A stretch of 64,000 nt of DNA from Apteryx mantelli. Taxonomy: Eukaryota; Chordata; Aves; Apterygiformes; Apterygidae. The stretch's first letter is position 1, and the number at the start of each line of letters is the position of its first letter. The notes beneath the pieces are model-generated. The model did no database searches. It was not told where the DNA came from and saw nothing but the letters and a program-made list of their open reading frames with translations. The DNA is taken from contig NC_089990.1 of the NCBI RefSeq assembly GCF_036417845.1, positions 131,501 through 195,500 of the forward strand, given 5' to 3'. Of the stretch, positions 1-13,700 are shown one piece after another. The translations under genes were made by a program, and so were the position numbers.

Positions 1-640
1 TCACAGATTTAAATGCACATCAATTCCAGAACGTAAAATGCTTGAACTAGGTGAGATCAAAGGTCTAACTCAGTTGCCTGTCTCCAGCTATGTTCAAAAG
101 CAGATGGATAAGTAAACATACACACACAAAACAACAGAACAGTGTTTTCCCCTGGTTACCCTCCTACCTTCCAGCAGTCTGTGAATCAGAAACTTGCCGA
201 ATCAAAGGTGGTAGCTTTGTGTTTAGATGCATGTTGATGTGAGCATGTTCTTTTTTTTTTTTTTCTTTTAAAAAAGATCCTTTACATACGCATCTTTGCA
301 GACTGCTCAAACAAGAATCTCAAAGCATCTTTACAGACATCACATCTTCCAGCACCACACTTCCAGTTTCTGTGTTAATGACAGAGTGATGCTTTACTCT
401 TGAAGCATAGTAAGGAAAGCAAATTTTGGAAAACTGAAAATATCCTCCCCATTTTGCACATTTTATGGATTTGCAAAAATCCTAACAAATTCTAGCGAGA
501 AAAATTCTTTTTCTAGGTATCATTATATATCCTCCAAATCCCAAAAGCTAAATCACATTTGTTCTGAAGTCATAAAAGGTGATGTTTCATCAGCTTAAAC
601 CAGGGAGAGACCGGGAGATTTAACAAGTCATCATTTAATC
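1..640. other. Presumed intergenic, downstream of LAS1L
   Basis: AT-rich sequence without a recognisable exon. A 14-T run (251-264) interrupted by one C is the only simple repeat. Confidence 0.5.
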
Positions 641-3600
641 ATAACACTCAGCTACCTGCTCGCCAGTGCTGTAAAACTGCAAACACATGAACTGCTTCAC
701 ATGGCTCACTACAACTGAGTGTCACAGAAGCAGCTACAAAATATTGAAACCTGATAAGAAGAAAAAAAGAAAAGGAACCTAACACTGAAGGTGCAGCAGG
801 ACCAGTTGCATCTGGTGACTGCTTGCTCCATGGTTCTGCTTTCCGATTATTAGGAACTGTGATGGGACTCGGAACTCTGAGGACTCTTTCTTTATCTAAT
901 ATAACCAAGACTTTGGAAACACTGTCTGTAAAACATCTCCAGGTCAGCTGCCAGCATCCACAGCTGATCCTTTCTTATAAAGGGCTAGGAAGCAAGACTT
1001 GTAAGTAACAGTAGTGGGAAGGAAGACACATTTAATGGGGATTAAATGAAAGCTGCCAGAAACAAAACAAAAGCAGTGAGAATCTGGTTAATTAGGTTGC
1101 TGATGAGAAAGCAAGGAAAACATTTGCCAGATATTTTGCCAGCTGCAGGGCCAGCTAGCAGTGTACTGATGGCACAAACTTTTGAGGAATGTGGGATATA
1201 GGAGGACAGTGCTATGGTGGTTAAGTTTCAATTCCTCCCCTTCCCTGTGAGAGTACAGGAGCATATTGCTACTGTTGGCACTTGTATTCAACAAAACAAA
1301 AACCGGCTACTTGCTCTCTATCACCACCAAGGATGCTGCCAGCAGAAGCAACAAGACCACTGGACAGGGGAGGGAAATGGAGGCAAAACAGCTGGGGCAG
1401 GTAGACCGACAGAAAGAAAAACCAGATCTTGTCTCCAACCACACAGAAGCAGAGGATTGGAGTTAAAAAGACAGAGACAGAGGAGATCACCAGAGATGCC
1501 AAACCACTGCTGTTACCCTCTGATGTGTGGAATAAATGCAGCCATGATAACAAAGCACTGGTAGGCCCCAGACAATAAGAAGCTGCCAAAATGGGACAGC
1601 ACCATAGCAATGGCTTCTGCCTGCTCTTGTCTCTCCGAAAACACACACATTTCCCAGGAATCCAGAAAACACACCAAGCTTTTCTCCTCTACTTGGGTTT
1701 TTTTGCACTATCCCTCCTGCTATTAAGCTTAGCCTATTAGCTAGTAGGAATTTGGCAAGGACAGATTTTGAACTCTATAACATTATTTGGAATGGAATAG
1801 AGATGCATGTGAGATTATCATATTCCCTGATAATTTGACCAAAATTTTCTATTTTTTCAACAGAGATGTTTCTACACTCAGAGTAAAGCTGTATCTTAAC
1901 TAACCACACTTCAGTACTAGTACTCACTTTTACTTCTGCTGACGTTTGCGAGGATTTTGCTGACCTCCCAAGCAACATAACAAAAACCATATACTGGTAG
2001 TTTTAGTGAATTTTTATTAACAAATGAATTCTTTCAGTAATGCATGCTGTGGATTTTCAGATAGCAGACTTTATTATGGCCAAGTCCTAGCTCCTTTAAC
2101 GTCTAAATCAGTGGTCTGATAGAGTTTGTACTTAGAGGAATTCCTTTGTTTGCAGAGCAGGACCTGAAATCATTAGATGATTTTTAATTCCTACTACTCT
2201 AGAAACAGCACACAGTCACCACTCCAAGAAATATTCTGGGATTACATAATACCTGACGCCTACAGCACACAAGTCAGAAAGGGTACATGCTTCAGCTGGC
2301 ATCGAGTAGCAGGTTTTGAACAAGCCAGAATAGTGAATCACACTACTCCATATGCATTTCTTTACACCCTCCCTAACGATGATTCCATCTATTGTGCATA
2401 GCAAAATCCACTGAGCCAATGAGGAATGAATTAAGAGCCCCCCCAACCTGTCTCTTGTCAGAGCCTGCTGGCTAGATGCTGAATGGTACTGATTACTGTA
2501 GCTAGTCAGAATTCTGCTGCAGCTCCTTATTCTTAGCAGTGATTCACCTACCTAAACATTAAGTTGAGCAGCTTTACGTTTGAAGTCTCCAAAATCAAGT
2601 AGTCTATCATTTGTGACTAGGGTGAGAGTGCCGGGGCTTTACAGACTGAAAGCAGATCTGCAGATTCCAAGAATTTGCCTCATTCCAACATGACAGAAGA
2701 GACAGGAGGGAAACCTTGCTCTTCAGAACTGGAGACAAATTTGCAAACAACTGAACATGTGAAAATATGAATATGTGCAAGGGCTCTTCCCACTGCAACA
2801 CGCCAGTCTGCATTACTGTCACTGTTATTCACGTTTTGTTTTAGAAACCACTAGACTGGACCTATCAACTACAGGGAGAGAATCACCAATTAAAAAGATA
2901 CTCTATCAAGTGTTTAAGAAAAAAACCTACATTTTACTTGTATTCTGAAGTGTTCCTTGGTGGCAAATACAGGCAAGTCCATCCACTACAGTCTATGTGA
3001 CAAAACTGATTTGACAGCTAACAGCACTTGAGATCCTTTGACTTCAAAGGGTGAAATAATGACCCTACTAAAAAGTCTTCAGAGGGATGGCTTAAATGGA
3101 CAAGTTTCATTTGGTAACAGAGAAGATCCAACTAAAGCTTTCTAAAAATGCTACCATCATTTCCATGACAACCTGTATTTCTTTAGTGGGTTCAGATCTG
3201 CAACTTGAATCACTAGGTACAGCTCTGAAAAAGTCACTGGGCGATGCCAACATACTGTGACTGAGGATCTGAGCCGTAATTTAATAGAAATTGAGTTTTC
3301 AAGCCTGCTGAGGCTGCGCTAATAACTTCCAAATAGCTTAGCAGCAGTATCTCATAAGGGACAGAGCATAACCCAAGCAATGGTTTCTTTCAGAAAGAGC
3401 AGAAGGAGTGAAGATGATAACATTACAAGTTGGCTTCCTCAAAGGATACTAGAGAAACCATCTTTTTGATTGCCACTGATGTCACTGCATTTATCTTTCA
3501 GATAGTGCAAAAGGCTCATTCGTAGAAAGGAATGGGAACAGCTTGTATAACAGCTACAATTACAAACAGCAGTTCTCAATCAGCCTTAATGACAAGAAAA

Positions 3601-4654
3601 GGAGACATGCAGAGATGAATCCTGGGTATGTTCCTTCAGCTTGGAAGGATGACTGTTACGGCTTTGTGAAGTAGCTTGCTATGATACTTCTGAGTTGTCC
3701 CAGCAACAACTTATACTTGGTCCATCAAGGGTGCAAGTGTGCTAATGCAATACAAGCAAGAAGGAAGAGGAAAGACAGTGAGGAGAAAAGATGATTTCAT
3801 TCATTTTGGATTAACCATAGGATGAATGACTGGGGCTGCAATGACAATGACCTTACTCAGGAAGCGTTCTGTAGTATCCACCTCAACTGTATAGGAGAGA
3901 TACACATTTTCATTCACTGATGCCAAACTCTAAGCACATTCAGAACCCAAATTACATACAGCCAGTTCCTTCCTCTGGTGTTATGCAAGTAATCTGCAAT
4001 CAACCACTTCCTGTGGCTACCTTCTATCCTCATCTCCAGGCTTTCCCACTAATGCACCTTGAAGTCCTTCAGCAAACAACTGTGTTTTAGAATGAGTCCC
4101 TTCCCACAGGGGATTAACTAGTCTGGGATAACCTACACTGGATGAGGCTAAATGACTTGTCCGAGGTCAGGCAGTGAGAATATGGGAGAGCTAATACTGT
4201 TAACTGTGTCTCCTGGCTTCTAGTCCTTAACGCTTAAACGGGAAGAACTGTGGTCTTGCAATTAAAGTTTTTCAGCTCAGTGTTTCATCAGGCAGATTCT
4301 GCACCAACTCTCAGTAGAGTTGATTTAAAAATTCTGCACTTCCAGGGTTAGTAACTCTTAGTGATCAGCACATTCTATCTTACTAACAGCATCAGACAAC
4401 AGTGAAAGTTATCAGCACAGTCCAAAGAGCAGACTATTACTCTGTTATATCAGCACTGTAAAGGTCCTTCTGAATACACACATTACTTGACAAATGAATG
4501 AGAAAAGAACAGTTAGTAGATAGTTTGGTCAAACTATTACAGAAGTAAACAGGAATCATGAAATTCCTGAAATTTTCACACTGTAGTACAAAGCAGAGAG
4601 ATAAGTGCATACTTCATGGTTCAAGGACAAAACCCTGCCCACACCATTACTCAC
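640..4654 (-). other. LAS1L 3' end, terminal exon unresolved
   Basis: Exon 12 ends in phase 2 (AA|), so one more coding exon is needed. Two places fit the phase. (a) About 648-921: acceptor ACAGACAG, then an open frame including VPSPITVPNNRKAEPWSKQS, stop at 648-650 and ATTAAA at 634-639. (b) From about 3263 downwards: acceptor GATCCTCAG, an open frame of about 50 codons including ASPSDFFRAVPSDSSCRSEP, then a long 3' UTR with AATAAA on the minus strand near 2070 and 2010. Neither clearly resembles the human C-terminus (EGLLWSQGQL), so I leave it open. The plus strand at 4124-4233 also carries an old SINE-like fragment. Confidence 0.35.
4124..4233 (+). repeat. MIR-like ancient SINE fragment
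   Basis: Reads gaggctaaatgacttgtccg+aggtcaggcagtgagaa...gtctcctggcttctagtcc, matching the conserved core and 3' part of MIR-type amniote SINEs (GGTTAAGTGACTTGCCCAAGGTCA). Confidence 0.55.
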
Positions 4655-4796
4655 TTTGTAGTGGGAGACTTCCACTCATCTCTCGCTGGTTGATCAAGCA
4701 GGGACATCATGGAATAATTATCCAACATGAGACCATCAGGATCATCTGTCTGACCTGGGAGCTTCCCAATAGGAAAGTCTTTCCATTGTACTTCAT
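4655..4796 (-). CDS. LAS1L: LAS1L exon 12 (C-terminal tail)
   Basis: 142 bp between acceptor TTTACCCAG and donor ACAAA|GTGAGT. It encodes [20 protein letters not shown] and then [15 protein letters not shown], matching human [20 protein letters not shown] and LMLENYDTMYLLDQP. In the Las1 family the conserved C-terminal tail contacts the Grc3/NOL9 partner. That role is inferred here from family knowledge. Confidence 0.94.
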
Positions 4797-7700
4797 CTGG
4801 GTAAAAACAACATTCAGCACATAAACAAGAAGTCTAAGCTTCCCAGATAGATTTTCAAAAAACAAGAATCCCCACAAGTAGTGTCTCATGCAACTCAGGT
4901 ACTCAGCAAGAACTGTATGATATAAATTTGAGCTATATAGTTTTAACTAATTTAACTGTCTCTTCCAAAGAAAGAAACTGGAGTATGTAAGACAATGGGA
5001 AAACATCTGGAGTCATGTATCATCATGCAGGCTATACAGTGCAGCCTGTCCAAAGCACTGTGAGGCAATGTCCATTAACAGAAACCTCATAGTATTCGGA
5101 AGCAACCCTTAATATTTACCTCTCTCTTTTGAGCAGACTTTTGTTTGAATCTGAAGTATTGATTTACATATGTTAATTAAAAAAATCACACTTTGAAAAA
5201 GGCTTCTAAAAAAAATTCACTCTGCATACTCCTGTAATGGAAAGAGCCATTTGTACACATACGAAGATACAGAACAGCACATTTGCACTCAGTAGCTCAT
5301 TCCTCCAGTGAGGCTTGGAACCAGCTTCTTTAGGACTCACTGAGATTCGCAGTTGCAAAGCAACAGTGTTGAATAAACAGGAACTGAAGCCACAAAAGTA
5401 GAAGAGCAAAAGGCTGGGGAAATCTCTTAATGAATAAAGCAATTCTAGACAGATGGGTAGGCTGGGATGACATGGCAAGGAAGAAGAATACAGCAGTCTC
5501 TTGGAAATTCTGCTAATTATTTTTACAAGCACTTATTCCTATTTCCTCTCCAATTTCACATTTTTAAAATTTGGCTTCCAATGGGGGCCAGAAACTGCAC
5601 TGGGAAACCATCCTTGGCCACTGATAACATCAATGAGTCTGCTCCTTTATAGCTCTGCACCAAAATTTCACAGGCAGTTCGCAATAGGGAAGGTCCCTTT
5701 TAGATATGAAATCAAAATGAAACTTAATTAAATGAAAGATACACATTACATATCATTGTTTTGACAATAAGATTTCTTAAACCCTCTAGCTTTCCTGACG
5801 TCAGAACACTTCAACTCTGGAATCCTTACTAGCAGCATAAGAAAGGCTAGCAGGCAGAAGACCTCAAAAAGGTAGGAGACTCCACTCCAGAGAGCGAGCA
5901 ATAATTATACAGATGACTTGAGACCCCAGCTAATCATGGACAACTTGGTCAATTCATTGTCCTTGCCTGAAACTGATCATTTTTGTTACCTGAAAACTGC
6001 TCATAAACACAGGCCTTGCCCTAAAGAACCAGCATACTACTTTACTTTTCCTTTCACGCCCTTCTTGGTTAATGGAACAAAAATTCTTGACACAGGATGG
6101 TGATTTCTAGCTGTTACAATTTTAAAATTAAAGGTGCAGAAATAGCATTTGGTGACCTCCAGTGCAACTGTAAGGCAAATACTATTTTACATATCAAACA
6201 GGCTGAGGCCTTTTTTTTAGGGAGCAACCTAGTAAATATCATTATACCACTGGTTGTCCTGGTACTGTATATACCTACTGACTACAGTTTTCAAATGTTT
6301 AAGGATGGTAACTACATAGAAGTTATTAAAACAGAAATTAAGTTTACCCATAACCAACCACATAAACAGAAACTTCGTAAAAATCAGGTGACTCAAGGTT
6401 TATAGACACTAGGCACTATGCGTGTTCTTTCACTGACAGCTTTGCTTGCTCTGAACCAAAATCAGCTAAGCAAAGGGCAGTCTTGTTTTCATTCTCAAAA
6501 CATCTAACTCTAACAAGCTGTTCTCATTAGCATAATTAAGCTGAGCTGCTTCAACAGATCAAACTTTTTTTTTTTTTTTAACTTGAAAAAACTCCCCTGC
6601 GAGTGAGGTACAAGAGTTCTTTGTCTTCCAATGGCTGCACTTTTCTTCTTCCTTTAAACAGCACCAACCTCTTCTGTCTTCAAGTCCCTCCATAATTCAC
6701 TTCTCCAAAAATCTCATCAGCTGCAGAACCATCCACCCCAATCAACAAGTATAGCTACAGTAAGGGAGCTAGCAAAGCACTAGCTAAACCATTTATTCAC
6801 TCTACAAGCTTCTTAACTTGTTCCTTTCTTTAGCTTGCCACCATATCATGACTGCAATTTTCCTACAGCCTGGAACTTATCAGCATACAGCTGGTGCTTC
6901 CCAGTGTAGCCAAATAGTACTTTCAAATACCCCTAAATCTGACAAACAGAAGCTTTCAGCACATATTGCTTAAATCCAAGAAACGACCGTATTTTCTTTG
7001 CCATTCACAGTTGGCATATATCCTCCCCTGTCAATTGGAAATAGTGAAATTTTAAACATAGAGTTTGGAAAAGCCTGATAAAAAAATGGTAATGAAGCAG
7101 TAACAACATGCTCCTGGAAAAAGCACTCCGAATATTATGAGGGCTTTTAGGGAGAAATGACAAGCGCACATAAACATAAGACTGAAAAAAACCTAAAATC
7201 TGCAGGAATTTGGCGTTTAGATGATTTTGAAGCACTCTTCAATTCTGAGCGGCCCCTGAGGGCCTTTGCATTTCGGTCAACATTTGCTAGTGATGTAGAT
7301 AGTCTAAGTCTTAAGAAGTCACTTTTTACCTGCAATGATCTGCCAGGCGGACCCTTGCAGCACAGCCCTTTTTTCTGCAATAGCCAGCATGTTATCAGAA
7401 TAAGCAAGTCCTTCCAAAGGATTTGTTTCAGTTACCATCTCTTCTTCTTCTTCCTCCACCTCCTCTTCACCATCATGTCTCCCCAGCACACCTTCTTGTC
7501 TCTCTACAGTCGGCTCATGACTTTTAGCCTGACTTTCTTGTCTGGCCCTCCACTGTAAGCTCTCTATAGTGTAAATTGGCTGTTCACTGCAGTCTGAAGA
7601 GAGGCCTGGACTGGACAAAGGGCCACCTCCTTCTGTGTAAATGGAAGTGAGATACAGAAGGTTCTTCCGCGAAGAACGTGGCAAACGAGGCTTCATGCTT

Positions 7701-10700
7701 GTAAGAATCCTAGAAAGGAAAAAGCCAGTGTAAAAGTCTAAGAAGCAAAAAGAGAATCCAGATGGAGGTTTATCAAGCTCAGCAGTCTTTTAAGTCTGAG
7801 CTTCCTCCAGGACAGCTTGCTCATATATCTCCATTAAGAGGCAAAGCTGATTATTCCGAAGAAGTGCATGCTGGAATACTTCCTCTTTGTGGTAAAAATT
7901 AAGGACTTCTGATACTTCCAACTGAATTTTTCCTTTACTGTTTTCATGTAAAAAAGTTACTGACTATGCTAACCCCACATTTCACCAGTATGAACAGCCA
8001 CATCTCTGTTGTAGGTCACTTTTCTTCCACACAGGTTGCTTTTCTCATACTTCCCCAGATAATTTCTACTTTCTTTTTGAAGAAGCAACCAATAAGTTCT
8101 GCTGCTTCTCTTTGTAGAATCAACGGGGAGATGAGCAGCAACAAGCAGGGCTTTATACACACCTGACATAATTTCTGCAAGATGGAAAGGAAGGGAACAC
8201 AGACGTAACTCAGCACACCACACGAGCTGGCCAAAGCCATTACAGAGCACTGCTCTCTGTCCCCTTTCTAGGTCACAGGATCAAACTTACAGCTGAAGAA
8301 GGTGTGGGGTTGCCCAGCAGGGAGCTTCCAAGCAATTATCAGTGAGTCTCATCCACTGCAAAGGAACTTTATGGAGGAACAACTCCTTCACATATATCCG
8401 TTTGTTACAACGGCGTCTCTTCTTCCCTTCAAAGACAGTAACAAAAACAATAAGGTGCTCAAAACTCACAAAAAATACACCCTTCATCTCTTTGTATTTC
8501 TACTGCAGCTCTGAGCCTCAGACAAGCTGGCGTTCCAAACCAGCTCCAAGACCAGATATGCTGACCAAATGTGTCAAGGTATTTGCAAGGGATTGGCAAT
8601 GCAGTGATAGCTAAGTCAGCTCTACAGAACGCAATAAACAGTGAGGTGCAGAGGTTCCCAAGCTGGCACTATGCATGCCATCTCAGATGTGGAAGTCACG
8701 GAGCTGCGTTTGTACAGTATTGTCCCCAGTAAATGCAGTAGAGCTTCTGAGACCTGAGACGTTCCAGATAGCACTCTATGTAGACTTAACAGCTGGGAAA
8801 GACTCATGTTCAGGGATCCTGGCACACAACAGACACACTCAGTGTTGACTGAAAGCATCAAATAAACCTGAACCTGTGATTGCCATAGGTACTCGCGAAA
8901 TCCTGGTGTGGACTAAGCCAGACCAGCAGAGGAAAGAGAAGGTGGCAAAATGACACCAGCTGGAAACCTCCTGCAGGCCTGCATTACTTCTCAATATGAA
9001 AGTCCTGTTGACATAACTCCCATGACACACTTCAAATAATTAAAGCTCTTCTAGTGCAGGTAATAGAGAAAGCGCAGCTGTCTCTGGAGTGAAACATACA
9101 GTTTGTCAATTTAAACAGTTCTAAGGAATTAGGGATGGAAAGCAAAAGATTACTTATTACTTTTGCCTAAGTTCAGAAAGCATGACAAATCCTGTGATGA
9201 GATTAAAAAAGGATACCAAGACTATGCAAGTATCTTGCAGAGGCATGCTTGTGTTAAATGAGAAAAGAACTGAGAACAAGGGACTCAGAATTTGCTTATG
9301 ACATGTCTATTTGCTATCTATTTGGTAATCAAGCTACTAGTATTAACTTTATCTTGGAAAAAAAAAAAATCCCTTTAAGGGACTGATCTCTCATGGAAGA
9401 GACTGGCTTTTCACATCTTGAGGAAGCCACAGCAAAGCTGCCAAAGAAATAGTAATTCCCATTTTTTGCTAAGAAATGCATGACACACATAAGCTACCAG
9501 TTAAAAAGCCCAAGAAGTGCAATGCTGAAAGCTCACAAAACATACTGACTAGAATATTGCACTTCCCATCTAAAGTACTCACCACCCTTCCAGTCCTTGC
9601 AGTGGTGCAGAAGAGACTCTTACATTTTTTCGACACAAATTGCAGATTGACTCACCGGCATTAACTCTAGCAATGCTAGTCAGCATCTCAGAAATCCAGT
9701 TGATCAGGAACTGAGGCCGAAGTTCTGAAGAGTCCAAACATTCCTTGAGCTCTGTAAACATTTTCTCTATTAGGGTCTGTGTAAAGCTTCGGGAAAGAAG
9801 GCCCGTCAGCAAAGGCCGCCAGAAGCAGTAAAACGTCTGAGGAATTTTGAACTGTAATATCTCTTTATTTGCTGCAATAAAAAGAAGAAAAGAAGCCCCA
9901 AAAAATCACTGATGGACAGAAAAATGCTCTGATTGTAAAACACCGGTGTGATGCTTGTGGCAAACTAAGTAGCTTGTACTGAAATCACTGGTTCCATGTT
10001 CTATTCTGGGAACCCCACTGAATTTGGAGCTATTCATTTCCTATACTAGCAAACTAAAATAAGCAACAAATGGATAATTAACATAAAAGTTCAATGAAAG
10101 CAGAAAATATGATGCCTGATCGAATCACATCATAAACCACAGGAAAATCTACTTCTGTTTTGCTAATCTCTTGCCAATTTCAGCTTATTTCCCACATAAC
10201 AAAGAACTGTTCTGTCTAAAAATACACTGCAAAGAGAAGGCTCACTGATCAAAAGCTCCTAAAATTTTACTACTATATTACAGTCACAAAAACTTGAGGA
10301 ACTTTCTTGGAAAGTACTTTGGCTGATGTTTCCAAAAAGTCCCAAGGAGATAAACTATTAATTTTTATTGCTTCTAGCTACCTAATTCTCTTGCAGAAAA
10401 TCTAAGCATCTCCAGACCTGTGGACAGTAGCATGGAATTAAGACAAAACTGAGGTGAATAAGGCTCAAAAATAAAACCCCATTACTTTTGACTTGCTTCA
10501 AATCTTCAATGTAGAAAAGAAATTAGTGGGAGTTCATGAAATCAGTAACTAGTGCAGACATGGACAGAGACGCCAGCTTTGAAAGAAGTCTCCTTAGCCA
10601 TGCAGCATTCAGTGCAGAAGAGCTATCCTTCCACCAACAGAGACACATGCGAAAGCTATGGGCAAACATGGCCATAAAGGGGTCAGGAGAACAGGTCAAA

Positions 10701-13700
10701 AGATGTTTAAGGACCCAGACAAATGAAAGATACATAGAGTATTACAGCTTTCAATACGAGAAAAAAAAGAACAGGATTGGATGTAACACTAGCTATGCAC
10801 TTTTTACTTGATTATGTGGTGCCAGAGACACTAACCTTCATACTTGATATTTAACATCTTCAGACATTCCACCGTTGGGATGAGAAAGCCATCACTGAGA
10901 AGAACTTCAGCCACTGTCTCTCTAGAGCAATCACAGAGCCTCGTTAATGTCACTTACACCTTTGCATTTCAAAATACTCCTTGTACCAGCTCTGTAACAG
11001 TTTGTGAGCCAAATACCTGTAACTCAGATTACATGCTCCCAACTATGAGGGGGTGGTGTAGCTTGCAGTAGGGCACTAAAATCTCATACCAGCTTTGGGA
11101 TGGCTGTATCCCATTAGAGATGGAGGGGATGTGTAGTTGCACAAACTGGAACAGAACCAGAACTGTGAAAAAAACATTGCTCGAGTTGCAGAGGAAAATA
11201 CCTACCACTGGTATTTTGTAAGCAGCATACGAATTTTTGTCATAAAACATTTATAATACTGAAATATCTGTAATTGCAGCATGATCCATGTCTTCTGCAA
11301 GCATGTCAGCCAAGATTTGAGAACTCCTAACCAACAGGGCTAGATTAAACTTCAGAGGAAAAGCCTCTCGATTTGCGGTGGCAAGGCACTTCTTAATGTC
11401 CCATTTACATAGTTGTTCAGCAGACAAGCTGCTGTTGGATCACAACTGTTCTTCCCTACAGCAGCTACAGCTTTTTTCTGGAAGTCTCCTACCCTCACAG
11501 CTATCATGTGAACTACATTTAGCCTGAAAGCACTGAATGGTCCAGCTCAAGGACCCATCTGCTATTAGGCTATCTTAATAACAGTGAAATGGGAGACTGA
11601 GAACACCCGCACCAGTAAGCTGAGCGGATGCTTGAAAGTAAAATACAGCAGAAGGGACAGAAGCAAAATTTCCACAGCTACCACTATACCTAGCCATGGG
11701 CTCCTACCGAGTTCAGTGTTCAGTAACATGCAAGGATATAGAACTAAAACCAACACTTAGCATAAAAATCAAGACGTCCATTTTCAAACACCGACAAATT
11801 CCACAGAAACAACTGCTGTCACTATCAGCCTCTTTGGATTTGGAATGGTACGACTCACATGAAGTGTAACCTATTTTGGTAAAGAATGGATGAGAAAATT
11901 TATTGTCTTCTCTAATAAGAATGATTTCCAAATCTAAACATCCAGGCATGACTTGGATTCTATAGAGGGTTTTTATAAACACAAACAGCAGTCAAAGATC
12001 TGAAGGCCGAAACAACACAAACACTACGTCACTTTGTCTGAGGTAGATGATATGATGGGAGACCAACTTTTATGAAGGCAAATGATAGAATGTAATTCAT
12101 TCTGAAAACAAAATCCAATTTCAATTTTCCTCTTCTCTGGCAACTGTTCCAGGATAATTACTATCATTCCTACATGCAACAACTGCTCATCACCAACTAT
12201 TTAAGGCCATCTCCATGCAAATGGTAGTTTCAACAGAGAACCTTTAAACAGAAGCACATCTGACTAGGGAAGGCCCACTGGGTTAGCTCCATGAAGAAAA
12301 GGGCAGAAAATTCTTTGCAGTCAGCAGCTCATTTTGCTTTAGCGCTAAAAGAACTTTCTGTCCTCTGCACAATCCAAATTACAAGATACACTGATAGGAG
12401 AGATGAAAGGCTTTACACAGAATTACATGGGGATTCTAAATTAGAAAAGTGTTTTCACAGGTCACTTGACATATTCAAGAGATCTCATAAGCCCTGTTAT
12501 CCCTGAATTCATAATCCAAATCTCCTAACCTAATGAAGTCACAAACTTATCAATTGAATTTCTTGCCTGCCTTCACTTTTCCACGAGTGAATGATCAAAA
12601 AAATTTCTCTCTTAAATGAAAGTAAGACATTTCCTGCAAGTCCTTCAATTAAGCATCTTCAAAAATACATAGACTGCAGTAACAGCCACATCTTCAGTTG
12701 AGAAGGAAAGCACCATCAGCCAGTCCTTCAGAAAACTTGGTCCACAAAGAGGCCATTAGGGAAGCACAAGGCCCAGCTGCATTAGTGATACATGACAGAC
12801 TCCATGGGACTGATATAGGAAGAGAGTTACAGCATTTCAGTACATACACAAATCAGATTAGATGCAATTAGCACTACAGTATTCAAAAAAACTTCTAGAA
12901 ACCTGTGTGTGTAAACATATCTGCAAACACATGTTTAAAGATTGTAGGGGTTTTTTTGCTTAAGTAAAAAAGTGACTTTCTATTGTAAGTACTTGTGTAC
13001 TCACTGCTTGACTGGCACAAAAATACTGTTTATCTTCTCTCACACAAATGTCAGAAAGAGGCAAAAGGAGTGGAGGGAGAACCTGTAAAGTAACAGGAAT
13101 AAGTGCTGGTCAATCATTTCCAAAGCTGTTCTGATCCAGAAACACATATACTTCCTTTCTTCAAGCTTGGCTTGAAGTTTGAAATTGTGAAACCAGCACT
13201 TACTGGAATCTAATTTTTTTATTTTAAGATTCTTGAAAAAACCTCTCTTCAAAGAGCGACTACATGAGGCAGCTAGCTGCAATTGCGAAATCTCTCTGCA
13301 GTAAAGTCATTGCTGCAGGGTTTGTCTCTTTGGTAGTTTTGCAAACTGTGGGTTGTGAAACAGCCCTCCATCCTCAGCTGCTGTAGGTGGGGGATTTCCC
13401 CGCATATCAGAGGAATCAGTTTCATGAGGTTACCTGATCACTGAGGGTCACACAGGAAACCATGGAACAGTGAACAGAAACAAGAACTACAAAAATACAA
13501 GAGAGAAACAATATGTTTTTAATAGTCATAGAAACCAGCTCCCTCCTCCTAGCCTCATTTAAAGCCTGGTTTAAGGGAACCATCAAAAAAGTCCTAGTTG
13601 ATATAACATAATGCAGCGAAGACAATCAAGTATCGAATCCAGCAATAACATTTTGTTAATAAGAGCTTAAGAACTGCAAAATAACCCAAGATATATGACA

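Larger units (their letters stand above)
7710..10835 (-). other. LAS1L introns 8-10 (between exons 8 and 11)
   Basis: The non-exonic parts (7710-8290, 8427-9655, 9872-10835) hold no recognisable gene. The open minus-strand frames at 7969-8250 fall inside intron 10 and are not part of the spliced protein. Confidence 0.8.

Noticed and set aside
7969..8250. Minus-strand frames considered as part of LAS1L exon 11
   Set aside because: Exon 10 (CT|) joins in phase directly to 7709, and the joined sequence matches human LAS1L, so this is intron.
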